From CBDUBH01 sp965365345 (GTDB lineage: Bacteria > Bacteroidota > Ignavibacteria > Ignavibacteriales > SURF-24), in the NCBI GenBank assembly GCA_965365345.1, contig CBDUBH010000017.1, positions 1 through 45,062 of the forward strand: DNA of 45,062 bases, read 5' to 3'. Both the position numbers and the translations under genes were made by a program. Numbering within the stretch: position 1 is the stretch's first letter; each line of letters begins with the position of its first letter. This document shows positions 8,571 to 17,270 of the stretch, one piece after another. Below the pieces are notes generated by a model. The model was not told where the DNA came from, did not search any database, and was given only the letters and a program-made list of their open reading frames with translations.

Positions 8571-9899
8571 ATGTTGGAAAAATATTTTCAGTTAAGGGAA
8601 AATAGATCTGATGTAAAAACAGAAGTACTTGCCGGCATAACAACTTTCCTTTCGGCAATGTATATAATTATTGTAAATCCCTCGATAATCAGCGCAACCG
8701 GAATGCCATTTAATGCAGTTTTAACTGCTACAATTTTGGTTTCCGCTTTTAGTACAATTATGATGGGCATTTACGCAAAAAACCCGATACTTGTTGCTCC
8801 GGGAATGGGATTAAATGCATTCTTTACTTATTCTGTAGTTTTGGGAATGGGTGTTCCTTTTGAAACGGCATTAGGTTCGGTATTTTGGGCAGGCGTTGTT
8901 TTCTTTTTATTGTCTATTTTTAACGTTCGTACTTACATTGTAAAAGCAATTCCCAAACAGATCAGATATGCGGTTGCTGCCGGAATCGGTTTATTCATTG
9001 CGCTGATCGGTTTTATAAACGCGAAATTTATTGTTGATCATCCTGCAACTTTGATAAGTATAAGTCCAATGAATGCGATTGTTGCAACTTTTGTGATCGG
9101 TCTTCTTTTAACTTCAATTTTGGTTATCAAAAGAATTAAAGGCGCGCTTATTTTGGGAATTGTTGTAACTACAATAATCGCAATTCCTATCGGAAGATTC
9201 TACGGCGATGCTTCTGCAATTAATTTCGGAATTCCTACTTTAGTTACTTGGAAAGGTTTCTTTTCCTCTCCGGATTTCAGTTTACTTTTCAAAATGGATC
9301 TGATCGGATCTTTGCAATTTGCAATCTGGCCGATAACTTTCGCATTCTTATTTACAGATCTTTTTGATTCACTTTCAACTTTTATCGGAGTTGCCGAAGC
9401 CGGAAATTTAATGGATAAAAACGGCGAACCGAGAAATGTTAAACAATCCTTACTTGTTGATTCTTTCGCAACAGGATTTGCAGGCTTGGTCGGATCAAGT
9501 GCAGGTACTGCTTATATTGAATCTGCAACAGGTATAGAAGAAGGCGGAAGAACCGGATTGACAGCAGTTGTTGCAGGACTTTTATTTATTCCTTTTATGT
9601 TTATTTCACCTTTAGTTTCAGTTGTTCCGGCAATTGCAACAGCTCCGGCTTTAATTTTGGTTGGCGTTTTTATGATGAAACCTGTTTTGAAAATTAACTG
9701 GACCAAGTTTGATGATGCAATTCCCGCTTTTCTTGCTATGATCTTAATTCCTTTCACTTACTCAATTACGCAAGGAATAGTTTGGGGATTTATAAGCTGG
9801 ACAGTAATTAAATTAGTTACCGGGAAAACCGAAGAAATTTCATGGATGTTAATTTTAATTGATATCTTTGCAATTTTGGCTTTGGTAATTGAATATTAA
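8571..9899 (+). CDS. AzgA-type purine permease (NCS2 family)
   Basis: 442 aa, of the guanine/hypoxanthine/adenine permease branch (PbuG, PbuO, GhxP/AdeQ). Signature stretches are GMGLNAFFTYSVVLGMG near residue 80, TDLFDSLSTFIGVAEAG in the middle, and SSAGTAYIESATGIEEGGRT, all family-specific. About 12 or more membrane segments. It is the last gene of the nucleobase uptake unit, starting 18 bp after the Tsx-like gene with AAAGGA upstream, and is followed by a strong terminator. Having an NCS2 uracil/xanthine permease, an outer-membrane channel and an AzgA permease in one unit suggests salvage of several bases; exact specificities are inferred, not seen. Confidence 0.93.
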   Translation: MLEKYFQLRENRSDVKTEVLAGITTFLSAMYIIIVNPSIISATGMPFNAVLTATILVSAFSTIMMGIYAKNPILVAPGMGLNAFFTYSVVLGMGVPFETALGSVFWAGVVFFLLSIFNVRTYIVKAIPKQIRYAVAAGIGLFIALIGFINAKFIVDHPATLISISPMNAIVATFVIGLLLTSILVIKRIKGALILGIVVTTIIAIPIGRFYGDASAINFGIPTLVTWKGFFSSPDFSLLFKMDLIGSLQFAIWPITFAFLFTDLFDSLSTFIGVAEAGNLMDKNGEPRNVKQSLLVDSFATGFAGLVGSSAGTAYIESATGIEEGGRTGLTAVVAGLLFIPFMFISPLVSVVPAIATAPALILVGVFMMKPVLKINWTKFDDAIPAFLAMILIPFTYSITQGIVWGFISWTVIKLVTGKTEEISWMLILIDIFAILALVIEY

Positions 9900-9919
9900 T
9901 TCATAAAATTTCGCATATT

Positions 9920-9953
9920 AAAGGGTAAGCAAATTTTAGCTTGCCCTTTTTTA
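9920..9953 (+). terminator. Rho-independent terminator of nucleobase unit
   Basis: Stem AAGGGTAAGC (9921-9930) with GCTTGCCCTT (9939-9948), 8-nt loop, followed by a run of T. It ends the three-gene nucleobase transport transcript 21 bp after its last stop codon. Confidence 0.85.
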
Positions 9954-9978
9954 TTTTAAAACAAAATATTAAACGAAT

Positions 9979-10752
9979 ATGGAATTTGTTTTAATTGCTG
10001 TAGTTTCATTATTGGCTTCCGGCTTAACTTTATTTTCTGGATTCGGTTTAGGTACGATTCTAATGCCCGCATTTGCGATCTTTTTCCCCATAGAAACTGC
10101 AATTGCTTTAACCGCAATAGTTCATTTCCTGAATAATATTTTCAAACTTTTTCTACTCGGAAAATTTGCTGATAGATCCACTATTTTAAAATTCGGAATT
10201 CCCGCAATTTTGGCTGCATTTATTGGCGCTTATATTTTAATCCAATTATCTGATTCCCAGCCGATTTACAAATATCAAATGTTTCAAAATTCTTTTGAAA
10301 TCTCTTTAATTAAGTTGATAATTGCTTTAATAATGACATTTTTCGCAGTATTTGAATTAATTCCTAAATATCAAAAACTTGCTTTCGATAAAAAATATTT
10401 ACCGGTTGGCGGAGTGTTAAGCGGATTTTTCGGCGGAATTTCAGGGCATCAAGGCGCATTGCGAAGCGCATTTTTAATTAAAGCCGGTTTAACTAAAGAA
10501 TCATTTATTGCAACCGGAGTTGTAATTGCGGTTTTAATTGATCTAACCAGAATGGCAGTTTATTCATCTCATTTTAATTCAATCATCATACAAAATAATA
10601 TTTATCTTTTGGGCGTTGCGGTAATTTCCGCATTTACCGGGGCGTTTTTGGGGAAGCAACTTTTGAATAAAATCACTTATAAAACTATTCAAATTTTGGT
10701 TGGAATTTTACTTATCTTAATTGCAATTTTACTTGCACTGGGAATAATTTAA
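9979..10752 (+). CDS. TauE/SafE-family membrane exporter
   Basis: 257 aa, with about eight hydrophobic segments and the duplicated glycine-rich motif of the TauE/SafE (TSUP) family: GFGLGTILMPAFAIFFP near the N-terminus and LSGFFGGISGHQGALRSAF in the middle, followed by LGKQLL. Members move sulfite, sulfoacetate or other small organic anions across the inner membrane; the substrate here cannot be determined. It begins 26 bp after a terminator and is therefore probably its own transcription unit. It converges with the 97-aa gene on the opposite strand 35 bp away. No sulfur-oxidation genes are near. Confidence 0.85.
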   Translation: MEFVLIAVVSLLASGLTLFSGFGLGTILMPAFAIFFPIETAIALTAIVHFLNNIFKLFLLGKFADRSTILKFGIPAILAAFIGAYILIQLSDSQPIYKYQMFQNSFEISLIKLIIALIMTFFAVFELIPKYQKLAFDKKYLPVGGVLSGFFGGISGHQGALRSAFLIKAGLTKESFIATGVVIAVLIDLTRMAVYSSHFNSIIIQNNIYLLGVAVISAFTGAFLGKQLLNKITYKTIQILVGILLILIAILLALGII

Positions 10753-10787
10753 ATCTCATTATTAAACTTAGTAAATAACAAAGTGTT

Positions 10788-11081
10788 TCATCTTTCATTT
10801 CCATGTTTAAAATGACCTGTTATTTTTGCTAAAAGTAATTGAATTGAAAATTCATCGCCATCTTTTATTAACACTTTTAATTCTTCGCACTTTTTTCCTT
10901 TAATTACAGAAACTTGCTTCCCATTCCAAAATATCAAAGTTTTCCCTTCTTTTGTAAATTTATAGTCAAACGGTTTTTTATCCTTTAAAATATTTCTTTT
11001 GTCTTCCAATTGATCTCCGTAATTCAAACATTCAAAAATTTTACCACTAAATTTGAAACTGCGATTTAAAAAAATTTTCAA
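10788..11081 (-). CDS. Small hypothetical protein, TTG or other weak start
   Basis: 97 aa if begun at TTG 11081; an in-frame stop lies just upstream and no ATG exists in the frame, so the start is weakly supported and no good ribosome-binding site is seen. The protein is basic, with no signal peptide or membrane segment, and reads like a real protein (GKTLIFWNGKQVSVIKGKK; KDGDEFSIQLLLAKITGHF). I recognise no domain. It is isolated: about 200 bp of AT-rich sequence separate it from the lipoprotein gene to the right, and it converges with the TauE/SafE gene on the left. It may be a real lineage-specific gene or a decaying remnant. Confidence 0.4.
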   Translation of the reverse strand: MKIFLNRSFKFSGKIFECLNYGDQLEDKRNILKDKKPFDYKFTKEGKTLIFWNGKQVSVIKGKKCEELKVLIKDGDEFSIQLLLAKITGHFKHGNER

Positions 11082-11281
11082 AATGAATTAAAATTTTGCT
11101 TTATAATTTATTAATACTTAATTAATCTTTTTTATAAATATTTGAATGAAATATGTAATCCTGATTTTTTTTGCTAAAAGATTGTATTTCCAAATCTAAG
11201 AAATATTTCTAAATGTGAACTTTACAGAATGCACTAAAAATATTCATTTTCGGAACATTAAATTTACTTACTAATTATATT

Positions 11282-11707
11282 TTAATATTTCTTTTCAATT
11301 TTCCATTGTGAAATTTCCGGTGGACCTGCTAAAAATGCCCGTGAATCTTGCATAAAATTTTGTAAGTGTGAAGTCTTCATGTGATCGCCTGTATAATAAT
11401 TTTCGTCGCTCCATTCTTCATAAAGTAAAATATTTGAACTGTCCTTTGCATCAACATGCAATGTAATATTTACAAAATTTGGTTCATTTTTTACTTCTTC
11501 AATTAATTTTGTTAAGCCCGAAATTGCTTCGCTGCTTTTTCCCGGCTGTGATTTATATTTTACAAGTACAATCAGATTTTCGTTATTTCCGGTTTTCGTA
11601 TTTTCCTTATTTTCCATTTTTAAATTTTCCTTTGGTTCATTGTTGCAAGCCATGAAAAGAATTGCGAAAAGAGGTAATATCCTTAGAACAAGTTTAAATG
11701 TTTTCAT
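11282..11707 (-). CDS. Lipoprotein with antibiotic-biosynthesis-monooxygenase (ABM) domain
   Basis: 141 aa. N-terminal signal with a lipobox-like end (AILFMACNN, Cys21) predicts a lipid-anchored envelope protein. A polar linker rich in Lys, Glu and Asn follows, then a ferredoxin-like dimeric alpha/beta-barrel domain from about residue 44: LIVLVKYKSQPGKSSEAI, then NFVNITLHVDAKDSSNILLYEEW and HLQNFM, the pattern of YgiN/ABM quinol monooxygenases. Exported ABM proteins probably act on quinones or aldehydes, but activity is not provable here. It is upstream on the same strand from nothing close; the SRPBCC gene lies 170 bp further right, same strand. Confidence 0.75.
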   Translation of the reverse strand: MKTFKLVLRILPLFAILFMACNNEPKENLKMENKENTKTGNNENLIVLVKYKSQPGKSSEAISGLTKLIEEVKNEPNFVNITLHVDAKDSSNILLYEEWSDENYYTGDHMKTSHLQNFMQDSRAFLAGPPEISQWKIEKKY

Positions 11708-11877
11708 AATTGCACTTTCTGATTTGTAAAATAATTAAAAAAATATTTATGTCCGGAATGAAATATCTTAAAAGAAAATTAAATCTCAACTGAAATAAAA
11801 TTTTACGTAAAGAAAAATATTTTAATGAAAACTTTTCATCAGCTTTCATTAAATAAAATTAAATTGATGAAATCTTT

Positions 11878-12327
11878 TTACTTTTCCACAATTTTTTTCA
11901 TTTCATTTATTATTGATGCCCAGTTTCCTTCCGAATGTTTTGCCCGTTCTTCATCATAGTTGCTTTGATATATTGTTAAATCGGTTTGATTTCCTTCCGG
12001 CTTAACTTCATAACTAATCCACAAATAATTTTCGGGTTTATCTTCCATTCCGCTCCAACTGCTTAAGTAAGAATATGCCAAGCGTTTATTATGTTCATAT
12101 TCAAAAACTACTCCTTTATCCTGATATTTTTGTCCATCCCACTCGCCTTGAAAAATTATAGGATCTCCAACTTTCCAATTTGTGATGAGCTCTGTTCCAA
12201 AAAAATATTGTTTCAAAATTTCAGGTTTGGTCAATGCTTCCCAGACTTTTTCAACCGGCGCATTTATTTTAGTTTTATATTGAATTTTAAATTGCGACTG
12301 CATCTGTTCTATTTTTGATGATTGCAT
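11878..12327 (-). CDS. SRPBCC / AHSA1-like START-domain protein
   Basis: 149 aa. The N-terminal half shows the AHSA1 (activator of Hsp90 ATPase 1-like) pattern: TKINAPVEKVWEALTKPEIL, then WKVGDPIIFQGEWDG and KGVVFEYEHNKRLAYSYLSSW, with a C-terminal helix NWASIINEMKKIVEK that closes the hydrophobic pocket. Such proteins bind small hydrophobic ligands; many have no known role. An AAGGA ribosome-binding site lies about 8 nt before the ATG at 12327. An internal Met (MQSQF) could also be used but has no better signal. The 259 bp to the right, before the rhomboid stop codon, holds no gene I can support. Confidence 0.82.
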   Translation of the reverse strand: MQSSKIEQMQSQFKIQYKTKINAPVEKVWEALTKPEILKQYFFGTELITNWKVGDPIIFQGEWDGQKYQDKGVVFEYEHNKRLAYSYLSSWSGMEDKPENYLWISYEVKPEGNQTDLTIYQSNYDEERAKHSEGNWASIINEMKKIVEK

Positions 12328-12586
12328 TAATTTTCCTTTTTCTATCTAGATTAATTTGATTTTTTAATATTGTTTAGTTTACTTCTTTTATAAATATTTT
12401 CCGCGCCGGGAAATCTTGAATTATATCTTTTAGATTTTTTTTGCAGTTCAAATTTATAATTTAATAGATATTAATTTAATTCAATGAAAATGAAAAAATC
12501 ATGAATTTTAATTCATTATATTTTTTTTACGCTTTGAATTTGCGATCTTATTCTTTCCAAAAAAAAGATTTACTCAATAAAAAATT

Positions 12587-13363
12587 TCATTTAAATACAG
12601 ACCTGTTTTTTATGACGGGAAACTTTTCTGATCTTCCGATCGTAAATAATTTGATAAGTACCAAACCGGCAACAAATCCGCCGATGTGCGCAGCATAAGC
12701 AACTCCGCCTTCCTGCGAGCCGCTGCCTAAAACTCCAATTCCGCTTATCAATTGAAATGCGAACCAAATTCCCAAAGCAACAATTGCAGGGACTTCGGTA
12801 AAAAATCTGAAAAGTAAAACTTTTACTCTTCTTTTTGGAAATAAGATCATATATCCGCCAAGCACTCCGGAAATTGCCCCGGAAGCTCCTAAACTCGGGA
12901 TCAAAGGATTTCCGCCAAAAGCGTAAGTTGCAAATACATGAGAAAGAGAAGCAATCAATCCGGTTAGAAGATAAAAAATTGCGTAGCGCAAATGTCCTAA
13001 CCGGTTTTCAATGTTATCACCAAAAATAAAAAGATAAAGCATATTTCCGAAAATGTGCGCAATTCCGCCGTGCATAAACATTGAAGTTAATAAAGTGATG
13101 TAAACTGAAAAAGGAGTTGGCTGAAGTCCGCTTATCTGATAAGTTTGACCGCTTACAGGATCTTCAAAAACTCTATCATCGGTAACAAGATCTTCTCCGG
13201 TAACAATTTCTTCGGGAACTGTAGAAAATGCGTAAGTAAATTTGTCATCGCTTCCCATTCCCTGAAGAAAAATGAAAACCAAAATATTGATTATCAAAAA
13301 CAGATAATTTACTATTGGAGTAATTGTTCTATCACGGTTATCATCGCCCATCGGAAAAATCAT
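12587..13363 (-). CDS. Rhomboid-family intramembrane serine protease
   Basis: 258 aa with six predicted membrane helices. The catalytic dyad is visible: Ser161 in GASGAISG (159-166) and His226 in AAHIGGFVAG; the oxyanion-supporting HIFGNMLYLFIFG (103-115) has Asn107. A long loop between helix 1 and helix 2 (about 35-85) carries acidic residues and probably faces the periplasm. It cleaves membrane-anchored proteins inside the bilayer; the substrate is unknown. The gene is divergent from pckA, with 181 bp between the starts. The short N-terminal cytoplasmic piece (MIFPMGDDNRDRTITP) is typical of Bacteroidota members. Confidence 0.92.
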   Translation of the reverse strand: MIFPMGDDNRDRTITPIVNYLFLIINILVFIFLQGMGSDDKFTYAFSTVPEEIVTGEDLVTDDRVFEDPVSGQTYQISGLQPTPFSVYITLLTSMFMHGGIAHIFGNMLYLFIFGDNIENRLGHLRYAIFYLLTGLIASLSHVFATYAFGGNPLIPSLGASGAISGVLGGYMILFPKRRVKVLLFRFFTEVPAIVALGIWFAFQLISGIGVLGSGSQEGGVAYAAHIGGFVAGLVLIKLFTIGRSEKFPVIKNRSVFK

Positions 13364-13544
13364 TGTGCCGCTCTTTCAATTTTATCAATAATTATTATAT
13401 TAAAGTAAACTTACCTTTATGTCAAGAATTTTAAATTAAATTCATTTTTATTTTGCATGGATTATTTTTTAAAAATGGTTTTTTTTAGTTTTATTTACTT
13501 AGAATTTTAAGTTTCCAAATTAAATAACTGGAGAGGTTTAAGAA

Positions 13545-15146
13545 ATGAGGACAAAAGACGAAATTGTCAAACAGTTGGAAGAATTCGGTATTCAAAACGT
13601 AAATGATATTTTTTACAATTTAAATACTGCTGCACTTTATGAAAAGGCGCTTCAAAATCACGAAGGGATTTTAGCAAAACAAGGCCCTATGGTAGTTAGA
13701 ACAGGATTTCATACAGGAAGAAGCCCAAATGATAAATTTGTAGTAAAAGAAAGTGAAAGCAAGGATAAAGTTTGGTGGGGTAAAGTCAATGTTGCAATTG
13801 ATGAAGAAAAATTTGACCGCGTATTTGAAAAGATGTTAGTTTATATGCAAAACAAAGATATTTACATTCAGGATTGTTTTGCAGGAGCCGATGAAGATTA
13901 CAGACTTCCCGTTAGGATTATCACTGAAACCGCATGGCATAATTTATTTGCCAGAAATATGTTTATTAAAGCTACAAATGATGAATTAAAAACTCACGCT
14001 CCCGGATTTACAGTAATTGATATGCACGGATTTCAGGCGGATCCTGAAACTGACGGAACAAGATCGGAAGTTTTTATTCTTGTGAATTTCGGTAAAAAAT
14101 TAGTATTGATTGGCGGCACAAGTTACGCCGGCGAAATTAAAAAATCAATTTTTACGGTTATGAATTATATTCTGCCGCAAAAAGGAATAATGTCAATGCA
14201 TTGTTCTGCAAATGTCGGTGAACAAGGCGATGTAGCACTTCTTTTCGGATTATCAGGAACCGGAAAAACTACACTTTCGGCTGATCCTAACCGTAAATTG
14301 ATAGGTGATGATGAACATGGCTGGAGCGATAACGGTGTTTTCAATTTTGAAGGCGGCTGTTATGCCAAAGTTATTAAACTTTCAGAAGAAGCCGAACCTG
14401 AAATTTACGGAACCACACGCAAATTCGGCACTGTTTTGGAAAATGTTGCAATTGATAATGACTCTCGCATTTTAAATTTAGATGATGACAGTTTAACTGA
14501 AAATACACGTGCTGCTTATCCATTAACACAAATTGATAACATTGAACCAAGCGGAAAAGCCGGTCATCCTAAAAATATTATAATGCTTACTGCTGATGCG
14601 TTTGGAGTTTTGCCTCCAATTTCTAAATTAACTCAAGAACAGGCAATGTATCATTTTATTTCCGGATATACTGCAAAAGTTGCAGGAACAGAAAAAGGCG
14701 TAACTGAACCTAAAGCAACTTTCAGCACATGTTTCGGAGCACCTTTTATGGCACTTCATCCATCGGTTTATGCAAATCTTTTAGGTAAAAAAATTAAAGA
14801 ACATAATGTAAATTGCTGGTTATTGAATACGGGTTGGACAGGCGGACCTTACGGCGAAGGCAGCAGAATGAAGATAAAATACACACGTACAATGCTAAAT
14901 GCCGCTTTGAACGGTGAATTGGATAATGTTGAAACTCAGGAAGATCCGATCTTCGGTTTGCAGGTTCCGGTATCTTGTCCAAATGTTCCGCAAGAAGTTT
15001 TGAATCCGAGAAATACCTGGACAAATAAAGAAAAATATGATGAATCTGCAAAAAGATTGGCAAATATGTTCCATGAAAATTTCAAACAGTTTGAAAGCGA
15101 AGTTTCTGAGGAAATAAGAACTGCAGGACCGAAAAGCCGCAGCTGA
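13545..15146 (+). CDS. pckA: Phosphoenolpyruvate carboxykinase (ATP)
   Basis: 533 aa, the normal size. Interconverts oxaloacetate plus ATP with PEP plus CO2 plus ADP. Motifs: substrate-binding TGRSP (57-61), the PEPCK kinase-1a loop GLSGTGKT (235-242), followed by metal-site LIGDDEHGW (252-260) and, later, TGGPYGEGSRM. A strong GGAGAGG lies 8 nt before the ATG. It converges with the methylmalonyl-CoA decarboxylase operon across a shared terminator. In propionate-forming or fermentative bacteria the enzyme often runs in the carboxylating direction to make oxaloacetate; in gluconeogenesis it runs the other way with fbp. Which applies cannot be decided from sequence. Confidence 0.96.
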   Translation: MRTKDEIVKQLEEFGIQNVNDIFYNLNTAALYEKALQNHEGILAKQGPMVVRTGFHTGRSPNDKFVVKESESKDKVWWGKVNVAIDEEKFDRVFEKMLVYMQNKDIYIQDCFAGADEDYRLPVRIITETAWHNLFARNMFIKATNDELKTHAPGFTVIDMHGFQADPETDGTRSEVFILVNFGKKLVLIGGTSYAGEIKKSIFTVMNYILPQKGIMSMHCSANVGEQGDVALLFGLSGTGKTTLSADPNRKLIGDDEHGWSDNGVFNFEGGCYAKVIKLSEEAEPEIYGTTRKFGTVLENVAIDNDSRILNLDDDSLTENTRAAYPLTQIDNIEPSGKAGHPKNIIMLTADAFGVLPPISKLTQEQAMYHFISGYTAKVAGTEKGVTEPKATFSTCFGAPFMALHPSVYANLLGKKIKEHNVNCWLLNTGWTGGPYGEGSRMKIKYTRTMLNAALNGELDNVETQEDPIFGLQVPVSCPNVPQEVLNPRNTWTNKEKYDESAKRLANMFHENFKQFESEVSEEIRTAGPKSRS

Positions 15147-15186
15147 TAAGAAAGTTATTATAACTGAAAAATGATTCTTTAAAACT

Positions 15187-15222
15187 AAAAGAGGAACTTA
15201 AAAAAGTTCCTCTTTTTTTTAT
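15187..15222. terminator. Bidirectional terminator between pckA and the decarboxylase operon
   Basis: Stem AAAAGAGGAACTT (15187-15199) with AAGTTCCTCTTTT (15203-15215), very small loop, flanked by A-run on the left and T-run on the right, so it works on both strands. It separates pckA (+) from the beta subunit gene (-). Confidence 0.85.
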
Positions 15223-15235
15223 ATTCAAAACTGAA

Positions 15236-16399
15236 CTATCCCATAAAGAAACTTAACAGAATACCTGCTGCAACTGCGCTGCCAATAACTCCGGCAACAT
15301 TTGGAGCCATAGCATGCATTAACAAGTGATTTGAAGAATCGTATTGTAAACCAACCATTTGTGATACTCTCGCACTATCCGGTACGGCTGAAACTCCCGA
15401 GTTTCCGATAAGCGGATTGATTTTCTTATCTTCACTTAAAAACAAATTCATGATTTTTGCAAACATTACTCCGCCGGTAGTTGCGATAATAAATGAAACT
15501 GCTCCTAAAGCAAAAATTCCAATTGATTGTGCAGTTAAGAAAGTTGTTGCCTGAGTTGAAGCACCAACAGTCACACCAATTAAAATAGTAACTATATCAA
15601 TTAAAGCGCCTTTTGCGGTATCTGCTAATCTTTTAGTAACTCCACTTTCTTTCAAAATATTTCCGAAGAAAAGCATTCCCAAAAGCGGCATTGCACTTGG
15701 AGTAATAAAAGTAGTTAGCAACAAACCAACTATCGGAAAAAGAATTTTTTCGGTCTTGGAAACTGCTCTCGGCGGTTTCATCTTAATCCTTTTCTCTTTG
15801 GCAGTTGTTAATAACTTCATGATGGGTGGCTGAATTACAGGAACCAATGCCATATAAGAGTAAGCCGAAACTGCAATTGCTCCAATTAATTCAGGGGCTA
15901 ATTTTGATGAAAGAAAAATAGCGGTAGGACCATCGGCACCACCGATAATCGCAATTGAAGCTGCTTGTTGCGGATCAAAACCTAAAGCCAATGCGATCAT
16001 ATATGCGCCAAAAATACCTAACTGTGCTGCAGCACCTAATAAAACTAATTTCGGATTTGATAAAAGGGTTGAAAAATCCGTCATTGCACCGATTCCCAAA
16101 AAGATCAACGGCGGATAAACACCTTTAATAACACCAAAATACAAATAATTCATAACACTGCCGGGTTCATATATACCGATTTGAAGTCCTGCATTTATGT
16201 CAAAAGGAACATTTCCGATCAGTATTCCGAATCCAATCGGCACAAGCAATAACGGTTCGTAATCTTTTTTTATTGCTAAATAAAGAAAGATCAAACCAAC
16301 CGTGATCATTACAAGATGTCCAATTGTAAGGCTTGCAAATGCTGAATATCTGAAAAATTGATTAAATCCTTCGAGTGTAAAATTAAAAAATTGCTCCAT
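15236..16399 (-). CDS. Sodium-translocating decarboxylase, beta subunit
   Basis: 387 aa, very hydrophobic with 9 or more membrane segments. It is the integral membrane subunit that couples decarboxylation of carboxybiotin to Na+ export (OadB/MmdB/GcdB family). The two Na+-site stretches are present: GGADGPTAIFLSSKLAPEL with Asp156, and NPLIGNSGVSAVPDSARVSQ near residue 330. It is the last gene of a leftward operon with the biotin carrier (1 bp spacing), the gamma subunit and the carboxyltransferase, which together make a complete Na+ pump. Because mutase and epimerase genes adjoin, the substrate is probably methylmalonyl-CoA rather than oxaloacetate or glutaconyl-CoA. Confidence 0.93.
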   Translation of the reverse strand: MEQFFNFTLEGFNQFFRYSAFASLTIGHLVMITVGLIFLYLAIKKDYEPLLLVPIGFGILIGNVPFDINAGLQIGIYEPGSVMNYLYFGVIKGVYPPLIFLGIGAMTDFSTLLSNPKLVLLGAAAQLGIFGAYMIALALGFDPQQAASIAIIGGADGPTAIFLSSKLAPELIGAIAVSAYSYMALVPVIQPPIMKLLTTAKEKRIKMKPPRAVSKTEKILFPIVGLLLTTFITPSAMPLLGMLFFGNILKESGVTKRLADTAKGALIDIVTILIGVTVGASTQATTFLTAQSIGIFALGAVSFIIATTGGVMFAKIMNLFLSEDKKINPLIGNSGVSAVPDSARVSQMVGLQYDSSNHLLMHAMAPNVAGVIGSAVAAGILLSFFMG

Positions 16400-16400
16400 C

Positions 16401-16844
16401 CTACACTCCGATTTCTATTAAGACATCACCTTCCAGAACAGAGTCACCCTGCCTTACTTTTATTGATTTTATTGTTCCTTCTTTATCAGCATTAATGTTG
16501 TTTTCCATTTTCATAGCTTCAAGAATTATCAATTTATCACCGACTTTAACTTTATCACCTTCTCTAACAAGAATATTCAAAATTACGCCGGGCAATGGAG
16601 ATTTAATGTGTCCGGCACCTTTTGGTGCAGAAGGATTACTTGTTTTTGCTGTAGATGCAGAACTTTCAGTTGAAGGTGAAACAACTGAACGCACTAATTT
16701 TGGAGTCTTTGATTGTTGAAGTTTCTTTTCAACTTCAACAGTATAAAGGGTTCCGTTAACTTCTATTTCGGCAACATCACCTTCAAAATTTTGTATTTCT
16801 ACTTGATACTCATTGCCTTGAATATTGAATTTAAATTTTTTCAT
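16401..16844 (-). CDS. Biotin carrier subunit of methylmalonyl-CoA decarboxylase
   Basis: 147 aa. The C-terminal half (about 78-147) is a biotinyl domain with EAMKMEN, biotinylated on Lys112. The N-terminal part has a short beta-rich region (KFKFNIQGNEYQVEI) and a Ser/Ala/Pro-rich flexible linker (about 45-78) that lets the biotin swing between the carboxyltransferase and the membrane beta subunit. The gene is 1 bp upstream of the beta subunit and 6 bp downstream of the gamma subunit. It would be the MmdC-type carrier of the Na+ pump. A separate biotin protein ligase is needed but is not in the window. Confidence 0.92.
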   Translation of the reverse strand: MKKFKFNIQGNEYQVEIQNFEGDVAEIEVNGTLYTVEVEKKLQQSKTPKLVRSVVSPSTESSASTAKTSNPSAPKGAGHIKSPLPGVILNILVREGDKVKVGDKLIILEAMKMENNINADKEGTIKSIKVRQGDSVLEGDVLIEIGV

Positions 16845-16850
16845 ATTTTA

Positions 16851-17258
16851 CTACCTTTTTGGATATTGTCTTAAACCATAAATCTTTGAGCTCCAAGGAG
16901 AGTATGCTTTTGATACTCTGTTTATGGTAAGAACAGTATTTTCAATATCATGAATTTCTTTGCTGTAAAGATAAATAGCCATAGCAATAGCTGCATTTAC
17001 TTCGCCTGTAACATCATCAGAAGCACCGGTCATTTGCTTTGTTTCTTTTTTTACTTCCGGCTTTTGAATTTTAATTGATATTAACTTTGTAACATTTGTA
17101 AAAACGATGTATAAAAGTAAGAGCGACATAAAAACCACAACCATTCCAACAGCTGACATGCCTAAACCTATAGGATCAATTTCTTCAAACAAATGAGCAT
17201 TTTCAGCTAAATGTTGTGATGTTGTATCAGTAACCGCTTGTAATAAAGCCAATGTCAT
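16851..17258 (-). CDS. OadG-family gamma subunit of Na+ pump decarboxylase
   Basis: 135 aa. One membrane helix (about residues 30-55, GLGMSAVGMVVVFMSLLLLY) preceded by an acidic N-terminal segment and followed by a charged stalk. The C-terminus ends YSPWSSKIYGLRQYPKR, a tail shared by OadG-like proteins of Bacteroidota. The gamma subunit holds the complex together and may bind a metal. It lies 12 bp after the carboxyltransferase gene and 6 bp before the biotin carrier gene. Its start, MTLALLQAV, is preceded by an AAGGAGG, a strong ribosome-binding site. Confidence 0.88.
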   Translation of the reverse strand: MTLALLQAVTDTTSQHLAENAHLFEEIDPIGLGMSAVGMVVVFMSLLLLYIVFTNVTKLISIKIQKPEVKKETKQMTGASDDVTGEVNAAIAMAIYLYSKEIHDIENTVLTINRVSKAYSPWSSKIYGLRQYPKR

Positions 17259-17270
17259 ACTATTTCCTCC

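Noticed and set aside
12501..12698. 65-aa + strand ORF next to the rhomboid gene
   Set aside because: Its second half is the reverse complement of the rhomboid C-terminal codons, and the first half is low-complexity AT-rich sequence.
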